Below are positions 34,201 to 47,590 of a DNA stretch of 52,643 nt, one piece after another. A program made the position numbers and the translations under genes. How positions within the stretch are numbered: the first letter of the stretch is position 1; every line of letters starts with the position of its first letter. The notes under the pieces were generated by a model, which was given only the letters and a program-made list of their open reading frames with translations, was not told the DNA's origin and ran no database searches. The DNA is from Circinella minor (lineage: Eukaryota > Mucoromycota > Mucoromycetes > Mucorales > Lichtheimiaceae), in assembly GCA_016758965.1 (NCBI GenBank), contig JAEPRB010000263.1, positions 1 through 52,643 of the forward strand, read 5' to 3'.

Positions 34201-37200
34201 TTCGTCGTCAATCCAATATTGTTCTTCTTGCAGGATCTGGTTTTGGTGGTGCTGATGATACTTTGCCTTATTTGACTGGTGAATGGGCATTGAAATTCGA
34301 TTATCCTCCTATGCCATTTGATGGTATTTTATTCGGTTCTCGTATGATGGTTTCTAAAGAAGGTCTTGCTTCTCCTGCTGTCAAACAAGCCATGGTGGAT
34401 GCTCCTGGTGTCGATGATGATAGCTGGGAAAAGACATACAAGGGTCCTACAGGTGGTGTTATCACTGTTCGTTCCGAATTGGGCGAACCTATTCACAAGA
34501 TTGCAACCCGTGGTGTCCGTCTCTGGAAGGAATTGGATGAAAGCGTTTTCAACTTACCCAGGGATAAGCGTGCAGCTGGATTGGCTGCTAAAAAGGATTA
34601 TATTATTAAGCGTTTAAATGCTGATTTCCAAAAGGTGTGGTTTGGCAAGAAGAAGAATGGAGATGTTGTTGATTTACAAGAAATGACTTATACCGAAGTC
34701 GTTTACCGTATGATCGAATTACTTTATATTAAACACGAACATCGTTGGATCGATTACTCTCATCGCAACTTGGTCGGTGACTTTATGCGTCGTATTGAAG
34801 AACGTTTCTCCACCAAGGAAGGTACTTCTTTATTGCAAAGTTTCAGTCAAATCGAAAACCCCAACGATTTTGTTCAAGAATTCTTGGATCAATTCCCTGA
34901 AGCAGATAGTCAATTGTTGACTTCAGAAGATGTATTGCACTTTGTCACCTTATGTCAACGTCGTGGTCAAAAGCCTGTACCTTTTATTCCTGTGATGGAT
35001 AAGGACTTTGAAGTATGGTTCAAGAAGGATTCATTATGGCAATCTGAAGATTTAGCTGCTGTTGTCGATCAAGATGTTCAACGTACTTGTATTTTACACG
35101 GTCCTGTTGCTGCTAAATATGCTACTCGTGTCGATCAACCTGTAGGTGAAATCTTGGGTGATATTTATGAAAGTCATATCAAGAGTTTGAAGGCACTTTA
35201 TTATGGTAATGATGAAAAGGCTATTCCTCAAATCGAGTACTTGGGTGGTTCTGCTATTGAAACCAAGGGTGTTGCTGCACCTGAACAATCATCCGATAAA
35301 GAAACTGTTTATGTTACTGGCTCTTCCAATATTCCTGAAGATGATGTTTGGTTCCAAACTATCTCTGGTCCCCAATACAATTGGTTACGTGCCTTGTTGA
35401 CCTCTCAATTCATTGTTCAAGGTAAAAAGTTTGTTGACAATCCTCTCAAACAATTGTTCCGTCCTCGTCCTGGACAACAAGTTATTGTTACCAATGGTAC
35501 TGATGGTCGTCCCACCGCTGTCAAGGTTCAAGACAAACGTTCGTGGAGTGCTACTGATAAGACAAAGGAATTTGTTACCTCTGTCGATGTTGTTCTTTCT
35601 GGTAGCACCATCAAGGTGATTTTGTTCGAAAAGCGTGCTGATGAATATGTTCCTTTGTCCTTGAGCTATGAATACAAGCCTGAATTGGGTTATGCTCCTA
35701 TTCATGAAGTCATGGAAGGTCGCAATGATCGTATTAAGGACTTTTACTACAAATTGTGGTTCGGTTTGGATAACAAGGACGATTTCTTGAGCGTTCCCGT
35801 CACTGAAAAGCTTATTGGTACTGGTGAAACTGTCAAGTCTGCCGAAATCAAGGAGTTCTGTCAAGCTGTTGGCAATCAAGCCGAAATTTATGTTGATCGC
35901 GGTCAAAAGATTGTTCATGCTCCTATGGACTTTGCCATTGTTGTTGGTTGGAAGGCTATTATTAAGGCCATTTTCCCCAAGGTGATTGATGGTGACTTGT
36001 TGAAACTTGTTCATTTATCCAACGGTTTCCGTGTCCTTGAAGGCGGTGATCTTTTATCAGTGGGTGATGTCGTCGATACTTATGCTCAAATCAATGCTAT
36101 TGTCAACAATGACTCTGGTAAAATGATTGAAGTCAAGGGTGTTATTGTACGTGATAACAAACCTGTATTGGAAGTCACCAGTCAATTCTTGTATCGTGGT
36201 CAATTCAATGACTATGAATATACATTCCAACGTACGGTTGAAACCCCTATGCAAGTGAAGTTGGATGATGTTAAGGATATTGCTGTATTGAAGTCAAAGG
36301 AATGGGTTGAATGGACTGAAGAATTAGAAAATTATGAACTTTCACCTGGTAGTACCTTGATTTTCCGTTTGAACACTGAAGTCAAGTACAAGAACAAGAG
36401 CATTTTTGCCAGTGTTAAAACGGAAGGTACTGTTTCAATGCAAATCTCTACCAAGGAATTTGTTCAAGTGGGTAAAATCGAATATGAGGCTGGTGAATCC
36501 CATGGTAATCCTGTTATTGAATATCTTAAGCGTCATGGTCAAGAAATTGAACAAGCTCATTTCTTTGAAAATGGTGGCTACTCTGTCATGCCTGCTCAAT
36601 CTACTTACTCTTCAGTTGTACACGCTCCCGCTTCGAACGAACCTTATGCTAAGATTTCAGGTGATTTCAATCCTATTCACGTGAACCCTTACTTTGCTGA
36701 TTTGGCCAATTTGCCTGGTACTATTACTCATGGTATGTGGACAAGTGCTTCTACTCGTAAATTTGTCGAAATCTTTGCTGCTGATAACCAACCCCAACGT
36801 GTCGTTGCTTATGATGTCAAGTTTATGGGTATGGTCTTGCCTTCCGATCGTCTTGAAACCAAATTGTCTCACACTGGTATGAAGAATGGTCGTAAGATCA
36901 TCAAGGTTGAAACCATCAATCAAAATGGTGATAAGATTGTGGAAGGTACTGCTGAAGTTGAACAACCCGTTACTGCTTATGTCTTTACTGGTCAAGGTTC
37001 GCAAGAACAGGGTATGGGTATGGCATTGTATGCATCATCACCTGTTGCCAAGGAAATTTGGGATCGCGCTGATGACCATTTCATGAAAAACTATGGTTTC
37101 TCTATCATTGAAATCGTTCGTGATAACCCCAAGGAAAAGACTGTTCACTTTGGTGGTCCTCGTGGTAATGCCATTCGTCAAAATTATATGAGCATGACTT

Positions 37201-40200
37201 ATGATGTTGTTGAATCCGACGGTACTATCAAGACATTACCTCTCTTCCCCAACATTCATGAACGTACTTCTTTCTATACTTTCCGTTCACCTAATGGTTT
37301 GTTGTCTGCCACTCAATTTACTCAACCTGCTTTGACTTTGATGGAAAAGGCTGCATTTGAAGATATGCGTGCCAAGGAATTAATTCAATCCAATTGTGCT
37401 TTTGCTGGTCACTCGCTTGGTGAATACTCTGCTTTGGCTTCCGTAGGTGATGTCTTACCTATTGAATCACTTGTCGATGTTGTCTTTTATCGTGGTATGA
37501 CCATGCAATCGGCTGTCCAACGTGATGCTGAAGGTCGTTCCAACTATGGTATGGCTGCCGTTAACCCTGCTCGTGTCTCCAAGACTTTCAATGACACTGC
37601 TTTACGTTATGTTGTCGATTCTATTGCTAGTCAAAGCAATGATGTTCTTGAAATCGTTAATTTCAACGTTGAAAACTGGCAGTATGTTGCTGCTGGTTCT
37701 TTACCTAACTTGGATGTTCTTACCAACGTTCTTAACTATATTAAGAAGGCTGAAATTGATTTGCAAAAGTTAATGAACACGATGCCTCTCGAAGAAGTCA
37801 AGAAACATTTGTCTGAAATCATTGGTGGTGCTCTTGAACAAACCAAGGAAAAACAAGCCAAGACCGGTCGTGTCAAACTTGAACGTGGTTATGCTACTGT
37901 TCCTTTACCTGGTATTGATGTACCTTTCCATTCTTCTTTCTTGCTCAGTGGTGTTGCTCCTTTCCGTACTTATTTAGCCAAGAAGATCAATCCTACTTAT
38001 ATTAATGTTGCTCAATTGGGTGCCAAATATATTCCTAACTTGACTGCACAACCTTTCAGTACGGATAAGAGCTATATTGAAAATGTCTACAACTTGACTT
38101 CCAGTCCTCGTCTTGCCAAGGTCTTAAAGAACTGGACGGATGATAAATATGCTTCACCTGGTCAACAACAACGTCTTGGTTATGTTCTTTTGGTTGAATT
38201 GCTTGCTTATCAATTCGCCTCTCCTGTTCGTTGGATTGAAACTCAAGATCAATTGTTCAAGCATTTCCAAGTCGAACGTCTTATTGAATTGGGTCCTTCT
38301 CCTACCTTGTGTGGTATGGCTACTCGTACTTTGAACTTGAAATATCAAGCTTATGATGATGCTTTGATCAATCGTCGTCAAAACTTGTGTATTTCTAAGA
38401 ATGCCACCGATATTTACTATGAATTCGAAGATGCTGTTGAAGAAGCTGCTGCTCCAGCTGAATCTGCTTCACCCGCTGCTGCTGCTGCTGCTGCTCCAGC
38501 TGCCGCTACTCCAGCTCCAGCTGCTGCTCCTGTCGCATCTGCAGGTCCTGCTGCCCCTGTTAGGTATGTATACATTATAATTTTTTTTTTTACTAGAACA
38601 AGATCAAAAATGATTCCAATTTATTTTATATTAATTTCTAAATTTTATTTATTTATTTAGCGATGTTCCTGTTACTGCCGTTGAAATTATTCATTGTGTT
38701 ATTGCTCAAAAGCTCAAAAAGTCTGTGGATGAAATTCCTTTGTCTAAGGCTATCAAGGACTTGGTGGGTGGTAAATCTACTTTACAAAATGAAATTCTTG
38801 GTGATTTACAAAAGGAATTCAACAATGCAGTTCCTGAAAAGGCCGAAGAAACGCCTTTGGAAGAATTAGGTGCTTCTCTGGATGGTTCATTCAGTGGTAC
38901 TCTTGGTAAACACACAAGCACTTTGGTTGCCAAGATGATCAGTTCTAAAATGCCTGGTGGTTTTACTTTGAGTAATGCCAAATCGTATCTTTCTTCCACT
39001 TGGGGTTTGGGTACCGGTCGTACAGAAGGTGTACTCTTGATGGGTCTTACTATGGAACCTGCTACTCGTTTGGGTGCTGAACCTGATGCTAAGGCTTGGT
39101 TGGATTCTGTTGCTCAAGCTTATGCCAAGAAGGCTGGTATTACTTTATCTACTGGTAGTGCTGGTGGTGCAGGTGCAGGTGCCGGTGGTGCTGCCGTTGC
39201 TGTCATTAACAGTGAAGAATTTGATGCTATGAAGGCTAAGCAAGATCAATTGATCTATCAGGTAAAAAAAAAGAGCTTCTTAATGTTAGAAGGGGATTAT
39301 TTGTGGTTTTTTTTGTGTGTTCTGGATGAAATCTAACATACTAATTTTTTTTCTTAATTTATTACACTATTTGCAGCAATTAAACCTTTATGCTCGTTAC
39401 TTGCAAAAGGACTTGCGTGAAGGTCACAAGAAGTATGAATCTGAAAAGATCACCACTCTCAAATTGCAAGCCGAATTAGATACATGGCTTATCGAACATG
39501 GTGATATCTATGCCGATGGTATTAAACCTGTTTTCAGTGCTCTTAAGGCACGTCGTTATGATTCTTACTGGAATTGGGTCCGTCAAGATGCTCTTCAAAT
39601 GTGGTATGACATCATCTTTGGTAAACTTGCCATTGTGGATCGTGAAGTCACTGCTCAATGTTTACACATCATGACCCGTGCTTATCCCGCTTTAATCGAT
39701 TACATGCGTTACAATGTTGAAAATTGTAATGGTGATAAGGGTGAAACTTATCGTCTTGCTAAAGAATTCGGTCAAGCTCTTATTGAAAATTGTGTTGAAG
39801 TTTTGGCTGAAGATCCTGTTTACAAGGATGGTAAGTTTTTCTTTCATTTATTGGAATTTTTGGTGAAAAGGGGGAGGGAGAAAGAGAGAGGATATATTAG
39901 GTAAATTAATCTGTTTCTATTTTTTTTTAAAAATATTATAGTGAGCTTCCCTACTGGTCCTGAAACCACTATCACTGAAAAGGGTGATATTAAATATGCT
40001 GAAGTGGGACGTGAAGGTTGCCGTAAATTCGCTGATTATGTCAAGGATATGGCTGCTGGTAGTAAGATGACCGAATTTTCCAACCGTTTAAAGGTTCAGC
40101 AAAACTTGGGTCGTATCTATAAGATCATCCGTAACCAAAACAAGATGAAGAAATCTTCCAAGGTGGCTATCAAGGACTTGTATGGTGATGTCTTACGTGC

Positions 40201-43200
40201 CATGAACATGTCTAACACTATTGTCAAAGAAACCCGTGGTCGTCAACGTCGTCTTTCTTCCACTGTCCGTACTGCTGAACATAAGCGTATTTCTGCCAAG
40301 TCTGCTAAATCTGAAACCATTCCTTTCTTGCACTTGAAGAAGAAGAATGTCAATGATCCATCTGGATGGGAATTCAGTAGCCGTTTGACTGGTATCTACA
40401 TTGATGCTCTTACCGAAATGGCTCGTGATGGTATTACTTATGCCAACAAATGTGTCTTGTTGACCGGTGCTGGCAAGGACTCGATTGGTTCTGAAGTTTT
40501 GAAGGGTCTTGTTTCTGGTGGTGCTAAGGTGATTGTCACTACTTCTCGTTTCAGTCGTCAAGTAACTGAATACTTCCAAGGTATCTATCAAACCTATGGT
40601 TCCCGTGGTTCCGAATTGATTGTTGTTCCTTTCAATCAAGGTTCCAAGCAAGATGTAGATGCTCTTGTCAACTATATTTATGATCCAAAGGGTTTGAATT
40701 GGGATCTTGACTGTGTCATTCCTTTCGCTGCTATTCCTGAAAATGGTCGTCAAATCGATTCTATTGATTCCAAGTCTGAATTGGCTCATCGTATCATGTT
40801 GACCAACTTGCTTCGCATTTTGGGTAACATTAAGACTCATAAACAAGCGATTGGTTCAGATACTCGTCCTGCTCAAGTCATCTTACCTTTGTCTCCTAAC
40901 CATGGTACATTCGGTAGTGATGGTCTTTATAGTGAATCCAAGATTTCTCTTGAAACATTGTTCAACCGTTGGTACTCTGAAGATTGGTCTAGCTACTTGT
41001 TGATCACTGGTGCTGTCATTGGGTAAGTTTTCTATTTCATTCTACTTATCGATTATATATTGATATTTTTTTTTTATTCTTTTCATTAATAATTACTTTT
41101 AAATTTTATTTTTATAATAGTTGGACTCGTGGTACTGGTTTGATGAGTGCTAATAACATGGTTGCTGCAGGTCTTGAAAAATTGGGTGTTCGCACTTTCT
41201 CTGCACCTGAAATGTCATTCAACATTCTTGCTCTTATGCACCCAAGCATTGTTGAATTGTGTCAAAATGAACCTGTTTGGGCCGATTTGAACGGTGGTCT
41301 TCACTTTGTTCCTGAATTACAAAAGGTCACTGCTGATCTTCGTGTTCAAATCCGTGAAACAGCTGAAATTCGTAAGGCTGTGGATGCTGAAAACGCTTTG
41401 GACTTTAAGATTGTTTATGGTGAAGAAGCTGAACGTAAGTACAAGCCTCATAAGGTGACACCTCGTGCCAACATGAAGTTCGATTTCCCCAAGTTGAAGG
41501 AATATGATGCTTTGAAACATTTGGGTCATCTTAAGGGTATGTTGGATTTGGACAAGGTCATTGTCGTGACTGGTTTCGGTGAAGTCTCTCCTTGGGGTAA
41601 CGCTAGAACCCGTTGGGAAATGGAAGCTACAGGTGAATTCTCTCTTGAAGGTTGTATTGAAATGGCTTGGATCATGGGTTATATCAAACATCATCATGGT
41701 AATCTTAAGAATGGTACACCTTACTCTGGTTGGGTTGATGCCAAGTCGAATGAACCTGTTGAAGATAAGGATATTAAGACCAAGTATGAAAAGAAGATTC
41801 TTGAACACAGTGGTATTCGTCTTGTTGGTAAGTAGATAAAAAAAAAAGGTAGATGAAATAGTATGGGACTTTTATTTTTGCTCACCAATAAAAATAAATA
41901 AATAGATCCTACTGTCATGAACGGTTACGATCCTAACAAAAAGATGATTATGCAAGAAATCATTGTCGATCATGATTTGGAACCTTTCGCTTGTAGTAAG
42001 GAAGAAGCTGAACACTTCAAGGCCGAACAAGGTGATAAGGCTGATACTTATGAAACTCCAGATGGTGAATGGGTTGTTATCTTACGTAAGGGTGCTACAT
42101 TGTATGTCCCCAAGGCACTTCGTTTCGACCGTCTTGTTGCTGGTCAAATTCCTACTGGTTGGGATGCTACACGTTATGGTGTACCCAAGGATATTGTTGA
42201 TCAAGTTGATATTGTCACTCTCTTCAACATGGTTTCTACTGTTGAAGCATTTGTCTCATCTGGTATCACTGATCCTTATGAATTCTATAAGTATGTCCAC
42301 GTCTCTGAAATTGGTAATGTTACTGGTTCTGGTGTTGGTGGTCAACAAGCTCAACGTGGTTTGTTCCGTGATCGTCTTTTGGATAAACCTGTTCAAAAGG
42401 ATATTTTACAAGAATCTTTCATTAACACAATGCCTGCTTGGATCAACTTGTTATTGCTCTCATCCTCTGGTCCTATCAAGACACCTGTCAATGCTTGTGC
42501 TACAGCTGCTGTCTCTGTTGAAATGGCCATTGATTCTATTATTACTGGTAAGGCCAAGATCATGATTGCTGGTGCCACAGAAGATATCACTGAAGAATCT
42601 AGTTATGAATTCGCCAATATGAAGGCTACATCCAATGCTGTGGATGAATTTGCTCATGGTCGTACACCTGCTGAAATGTCCCGTCCTGCTACTAGCACAC
42701 GTAATGGTTTCATGGAAGCTCATGGTGCTGCCAATCATATTATCATGTCTGCTTCTACTGCTATTGAAATTGGTGCACCTATTTATGGTATTATTGCATT
42801 GACCAACACTGCTTCTGATAAGGAAGGTCGCTCTGTTCCTGCTCCTGGTGCTGGTATTTTGACCACTGCTCGTGAAGCTCAAAACAAGCGTGCTTCTCCT
42901 TTGCTTAACTTCAAGTACCGTGCTCGTCAACTTAAGGCCCGTCGTGCTCAAATCTCAAGCTGGTTAGAAGCTGAATATGATATCTTACGTGAAGAATTAG
43001 CTGAACTTAAGGCTGATGGTGAATTATCTGAACAAGATGAAAAGGCTATTTTAGCTGAACGTACTGATTTCTTGCACAAGGAAGCACGTCGTCAAGAAAA
43101 GGAAGCTTTGTCTACTTGGGGTATGAACTTTTATCAACAAGATAGTTCTATTGCTCCTATTCGTGGTGCTCTTGCCGTCTTTGGTTTGACTGTAGATGAT

Positions 43201-44265
43201 ATTGGTGTTGCTTCTTTCCATGGTACATCTACCAAGGCCAATGACAAGAACGAATCTCGTGTTGTCAATTCTCAACTTAAGCATTTGGGTCGTTCCAAGG
43301 GTAATGCATTGCTTGCTATTACTCAAAAATACTTGACGGGTCATCCAAAGGGTCCTGCTGCTTCCTGGATGGCGAACGGTATGATTCAAACTTTGAACAG
43401 TGGTCTTATTCCTGGTAACCGTAATGCCGATAACGTCGATGAAGTCTTGAAGGAATTCGAATATATTGTCTATCCTTCTCGCAGTATCCAAACAGATGGT
43501 TTGAAGGCTGGTCTTCTCAAGTCTTTCGGTTTCGGTCAAGCTGGTGGTGAAATCTTAATCATTCATCCTGATTATGTTCTTGGTGCTTTGGAACAAGGAG
43601 AATATGAAGCTTACAAGGTTAAGAATGCTAAGCGTTATGCTCAATCTTACCGTTACTTACACGACTCACTTACTGGTGTCGCTGACTTTATTCAAGTCAA
43701 GGATGCTCCTCCATACTCTGATGAATTGGAACATAAGGTTTACTTGAACCCTAACGCTCGTGCTGATTATGACAAGGTCAAGAAAACATGGGTATTTGAT
43801 GCCAAAAATGCCGCTCAAAGCGCTCCTCTTCAAGGCGATGTCAACTCGACTCAATCTGTTTTAGCTTCATTAGCTGAACAACAAGCGGGTAAAAAGGGTG
43901 TCGGTGTCGATGTTGAATTATGTTCTTCTGTCAACATTGAAAATGATACATTTGTGGAACGTAACTTTACCAAGGCAGAAATTGACTATTGTCAAAATAA
44001 ACCTGATCGTCAAGCCAGTTTCGCCGGTCGTTGGTCCGCCAAAGAAGCCGTTTTCAAAGCTATTTCATCTTATGGTAACATTGCTTCAGAAGGTGCTGCT
44101 GCTCCACTTTATGAAATTGAAATTATTTCTGATGATGTGGGTGCACCTCAAGTGGTTCTTTCTGGCAAGGCTAAATCTGCTGCTACATCAGCTGGTATTA
44201 AGAATATTAATGTTTCCATTAGTCATTCGGGTGGTTACAGTGTTGCTGTCGCATTAGCTCAATAA
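31286..44265 (+). CDS. Single-chain fungal type I fatty acid synthase (beta-alpha fusion)
   Basis: Cytosolic FAS that makes palmitoyl/stearoyl-CoA from acetyl- and malonyl-CoA. Ten exons (31286-32045, 32210-32797, 33049-33373, 33488-33923, 34077-38563, 38661-39261, 39377-39830, 39942-41022, 41121-41827, 41906-44265) sum to 11799 nt, 3932 aa. Landmarks: AT GHSQG (Ser259); [15 protein letters not shown] (about 718); MaoC-type [10 protein letters not shown] (about 1565); MPT GHSLGEY (Ser1816); Ala/Pro linker then ACP GGKSTLQ (Ser2238); [13 protein letters not shown] (about 2725); KS NACATAA (Cys3344); [11 protein letters not shown] (about 3813) and [10 protein letters not shown]. In yeast this is split into FAS1 and FAS2; here the chain runs through the split point inside MPT without a stop. 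All key residues are present. Codons are strongly biased (GGT, GCT, CGT, AAG), a sign of high expression. Confidence 0.97.
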
Positions 44266-45788
44266 AATAAAAAATAAAATAAATAAATTAGATTTCCCCA
44301 TTTCTTTTTATATTATAAAACAAAAATAAAATAATAATTTTTTTCTTAAAAAAAAAAAAAACAAACAAACGCCTTTTATTTCAAAATTGTTAGATATCTT
44401 TTGATAAGATATATATATATATCTTATAGATTGTTGTTGTTGTATTAAATCAAGTTGCAGAAAAAAAAAAACGATCTAGGGAAAGATAATACAATAATAT
44501 CAATTTTTTTTAAGTACATAGGTGATAAAGTGATGACAACACCTTTGATATTACTCTTATTTTGTTTTTAAGAATGTTACATACGTACCTATCTATACAG
44601 CAGTAATTATTCACGAGTTATCAAAGACAAAACTCGTATGTTCTTATTGACAGATACTTTAACCAGAAAAAAATTTCCTGAATGAAAGATCCTAATGACT
44701 GAGGTATAGCTTTACTTTTGGGGAAAGTTATTATTATACTCAACTAGGGATCAAATTTATTGAAAATATCACTACTACAAAAAACATTGGTAACCACGCG
44801 TTCTATAGCTTTCTTCTCTAATGCGTACATAAAATTTAATGGTGAATTTTATTCTAGTGTAACTATTACCAAAAAAAAAAAAAAGAATTTGTGGTCAATG
44901 AAACAGGGGCATAAGACCTTTTTCTGTTGTAGGTCTTTCATTTTACCAACTCTTTATATTGTGCTTCTGCATAAAATGTGTTACGTAACATTGATGTTGT
45001 ATTATCTATAGCAAACTCAATATCTTTTTGAAATTATATACTTGTATTTATAAGAACAAGAAATCATTGATGATGATTAATTAATTGTTTCATGTATATT
45101 TTTACTTACCAGATATTTATCATTTTGTATTTGAAATGTAAAATGAAAAATGGAAGGTAGTACAAATAATTTAATTGTTTCCAAAAAAGCCCACCGATTT
45201 TTTTTTTTTTTTTTTTTTTAAGAAAATAGAAAAAGGAAAGTCAATTTATATATGAAAAAAAGAGTAAAATAAATCACCTTATAAGATTGAACATATATAC
45301 TTCTTTTAATTTACTTGAAAATACCATATAAAAAAAAGGAGTGGGGGATTCCTCAATAAATGATTGTTTATTTTCCCGGGTAACAAATGCTTTGTTTGCT
45401 GCAACTTTAACTTTTTTGAAACATTGACCAATTAAAATTGTTGTGTAATACAATAATTAATTGACATGGTCCCTTTTTCAGAACTACGTTACACGATAAG
45501 TAAAAGAATCGGAAACTCACCTTTTTTTTTTTTTTTTTTTTTTTTCACACATTGAAATAAGAAATCAAAAGGTAACACCCGGTCAAGGCGAGAACAAAAA
45601 AAAACCAGGTACTGTTATAACAAATAAACTTTTCTTCTTCTTCTTCTTCTTTTACCCAACTATTTTCTTTTTCTTCTACCACCCCCAAAACTATCTTTTA
45701 CAAAACCTTTTTTTTCCCCTTGCTAATCAAATAGCAACGTCCCCATTACTATTCATTTAATTACTATTCATTGTCTGGTTTATAAACA
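44266..45788. other. Intergenic between FAS and the barrel protein
   Basis: No gene recognised. 3' flank of FAS with AATAAA-like signals, AT repeats near 44410, and T/C-rich tracts (45515-45545, 45633-45720) before the next start. Confidence 0.4.
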
Positions 45789-47023
45789 ATGCGATTCACT
45801 TTCCTTTCTTTATCACTTATTCCTCTTCTCTTCTTACAACAAATCACAGTAAACGCTGGCGTTATTGATTCTTTCCGAGCTCCTCAAAAACTATGGTCTC
45901 CAGATAACAATTATAATGCTTCAACTTTAGAACCAACGTTAGAAGTGACTAAAATAGAGGTCAATTGTACATTCACCATTCGTCAAGCTACATTAAATAA
46001 CAATGATACACATATTTTATTACAAGGTGTTTCTTTTGATTCAAATGAAGCATGTTTTGCTCCTAATGTTACCAGCCGGTCTGGTAGTCAAATTCAAGTT
46101 CAAACCAAAAAAACCACGCGTGTTCGTGATGCTGAAAAGACATTACATCGTGGCAAAGTGTGTCATTTAGATATTCCTGGTTGGGCACAAATTATTTATA
46201 AGCATCAACAAGTAGACTTGACTATTCCTTTAACTAATACTATTGGAATTAAATGTAATAATGATCCTAAAAAAGAGACGGAACAACAACCCGCTCCTAC
46301 TCCTACTCCTACTACAACAACTAAACCTCCTACTCCAACAACAACAACAACAACAACGAGAACTACTACTACTACTACTACTACACATAAACCAAAACCA
46401 ACTAATGATGACGGTGATAGTGCAGACTGGATTAATGGTCAAGTAACATTCTTTAACCCTAACCAAGGCGCGTGCGGTGACTGGAATGATGACAATGACA
46501 TGATCGTTGCACTTGGTACGTTCTAATAAAATGCTCTATTCATTTATTTTTTTTTTATAAACAAAAAATAATATACTAAATAACAATATATCTTGATTAT
46601 AAAATAAGGTGGCGATTGGTATGGTAATATGAATGCTGTAAGTTAAGATTCTTTAATATAAAATAAACCATTAATACATAAACAATATAAATCTAAATAA
46701 AATATTAAACTCTTAAATATTAATATATTATATATATAGGAAAGCAAATATTGTGGACAAAAAGTGCTTATTACAGGTCCTAAAGGAAACTCAATTACTG
46801 TAACAGTTAAAGGTACGTAACGAAAAAAAAAAATTATATTGTACATTTAAGCGATAAGAAAAAAAAAAACTTATTCTCGTAATTATTATTATTATTATTA
46901 TTGTTTTTTTTAGATGCTTGTCCACCTTGTGATAGAGGTCATCTTGATTTATCACCTGCAGCATTTGCAAAACTTGGAGATTTCGATACGGGTATCTTAA
47001 AAGTCAAATGGCATTTCTTGTAA
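45789..47023 (+). CDS. Secreted expansin-like / RlpA-like double-psi beta-barrel protein
   Basis: A 312-aa secreted protein from exons 45789-46515, 46609-46637, 46740-46812 and 46914-47023. It begins with a clear signal peptide (MRFTFLSLSLIPLLFLQQIT, cleavage near VNA-G). Residues about 25-160 form a domain I do not recognise, with two N-glycosylation-type sites and four Cys. A Thr/Pro-rich linker (TPTPTTTTKPPTPTT) follows. The C-terminal 100 residues are a double-psi beta-barrel as in expansins, barwin and RlpA: GQVTFFNPNQGACGDWND, SKYCGQKVLITGPKGNS, DACPPCDRGHLDLSPAAFAK. Such proteins loosen or bind cell-wall polysaccharides. The Asp of HLDLS is present. The 29-nt exon 2 is unusually short. 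Whether it has any enzymatic activity cannot be told. Confidence 0.85.
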
Positions 47024-47590
47024 AAAAAATAACCAAAAAATTGTTGACAAACAATTTAATTGTTAATAATAAAAATATATAATACTTTTTTTTAAAAAAA
47101 ATGTCGTTTTTATATAACTACAGTCATAAATAATATAAGAAGTGAGGGGGTGGGATGGCAAAGAGGTGTATGTTTTTGTATAATACTAAGATATTTATAT
47201 TATTGCTAAATGTTCATTACTTTTTGTACATATGATATGGTTCAAATTCAAGTTAAGTACGGAAGATAATTCAAATATCAGGAATCATTTATACTTGAAT
47301 GAAATAAAAAAAAAACCATCCTATGTATCAGTCAATCACCCACCATATATATCTATATATACCAACTAATCAGTGTATATATATATATATATATATACAG
47401 CCTTAAATTAATTTCAATGTTTCCAGAGGATGAGTACAGGTTACTTTATCCAAGTTTCATATCGGTTTTTCCTTATCAAATGTAATGCATTTTTTTTTAT
47501 CGGTGTGCAAAAAAAATTGAGCCTCAAAAAAGTCGAAATTTTTTTTTTTTTTACTTTTTTTTTTTTCTTTGAACAAAAGCGAAAATAATA
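47024..47590. other. Intergenic with AT microsatellites
   Basis: No gene recognised. TA repeats at 47345-47398 and poly-T tracts just before NOP53. Confidence 0.4.

Noticed and set aside
35385..36014. Long minus-strand open frames inside FAS
   Set aside because: Shadows of a strongly codon-biased plus-strand gene; no independent protein features.
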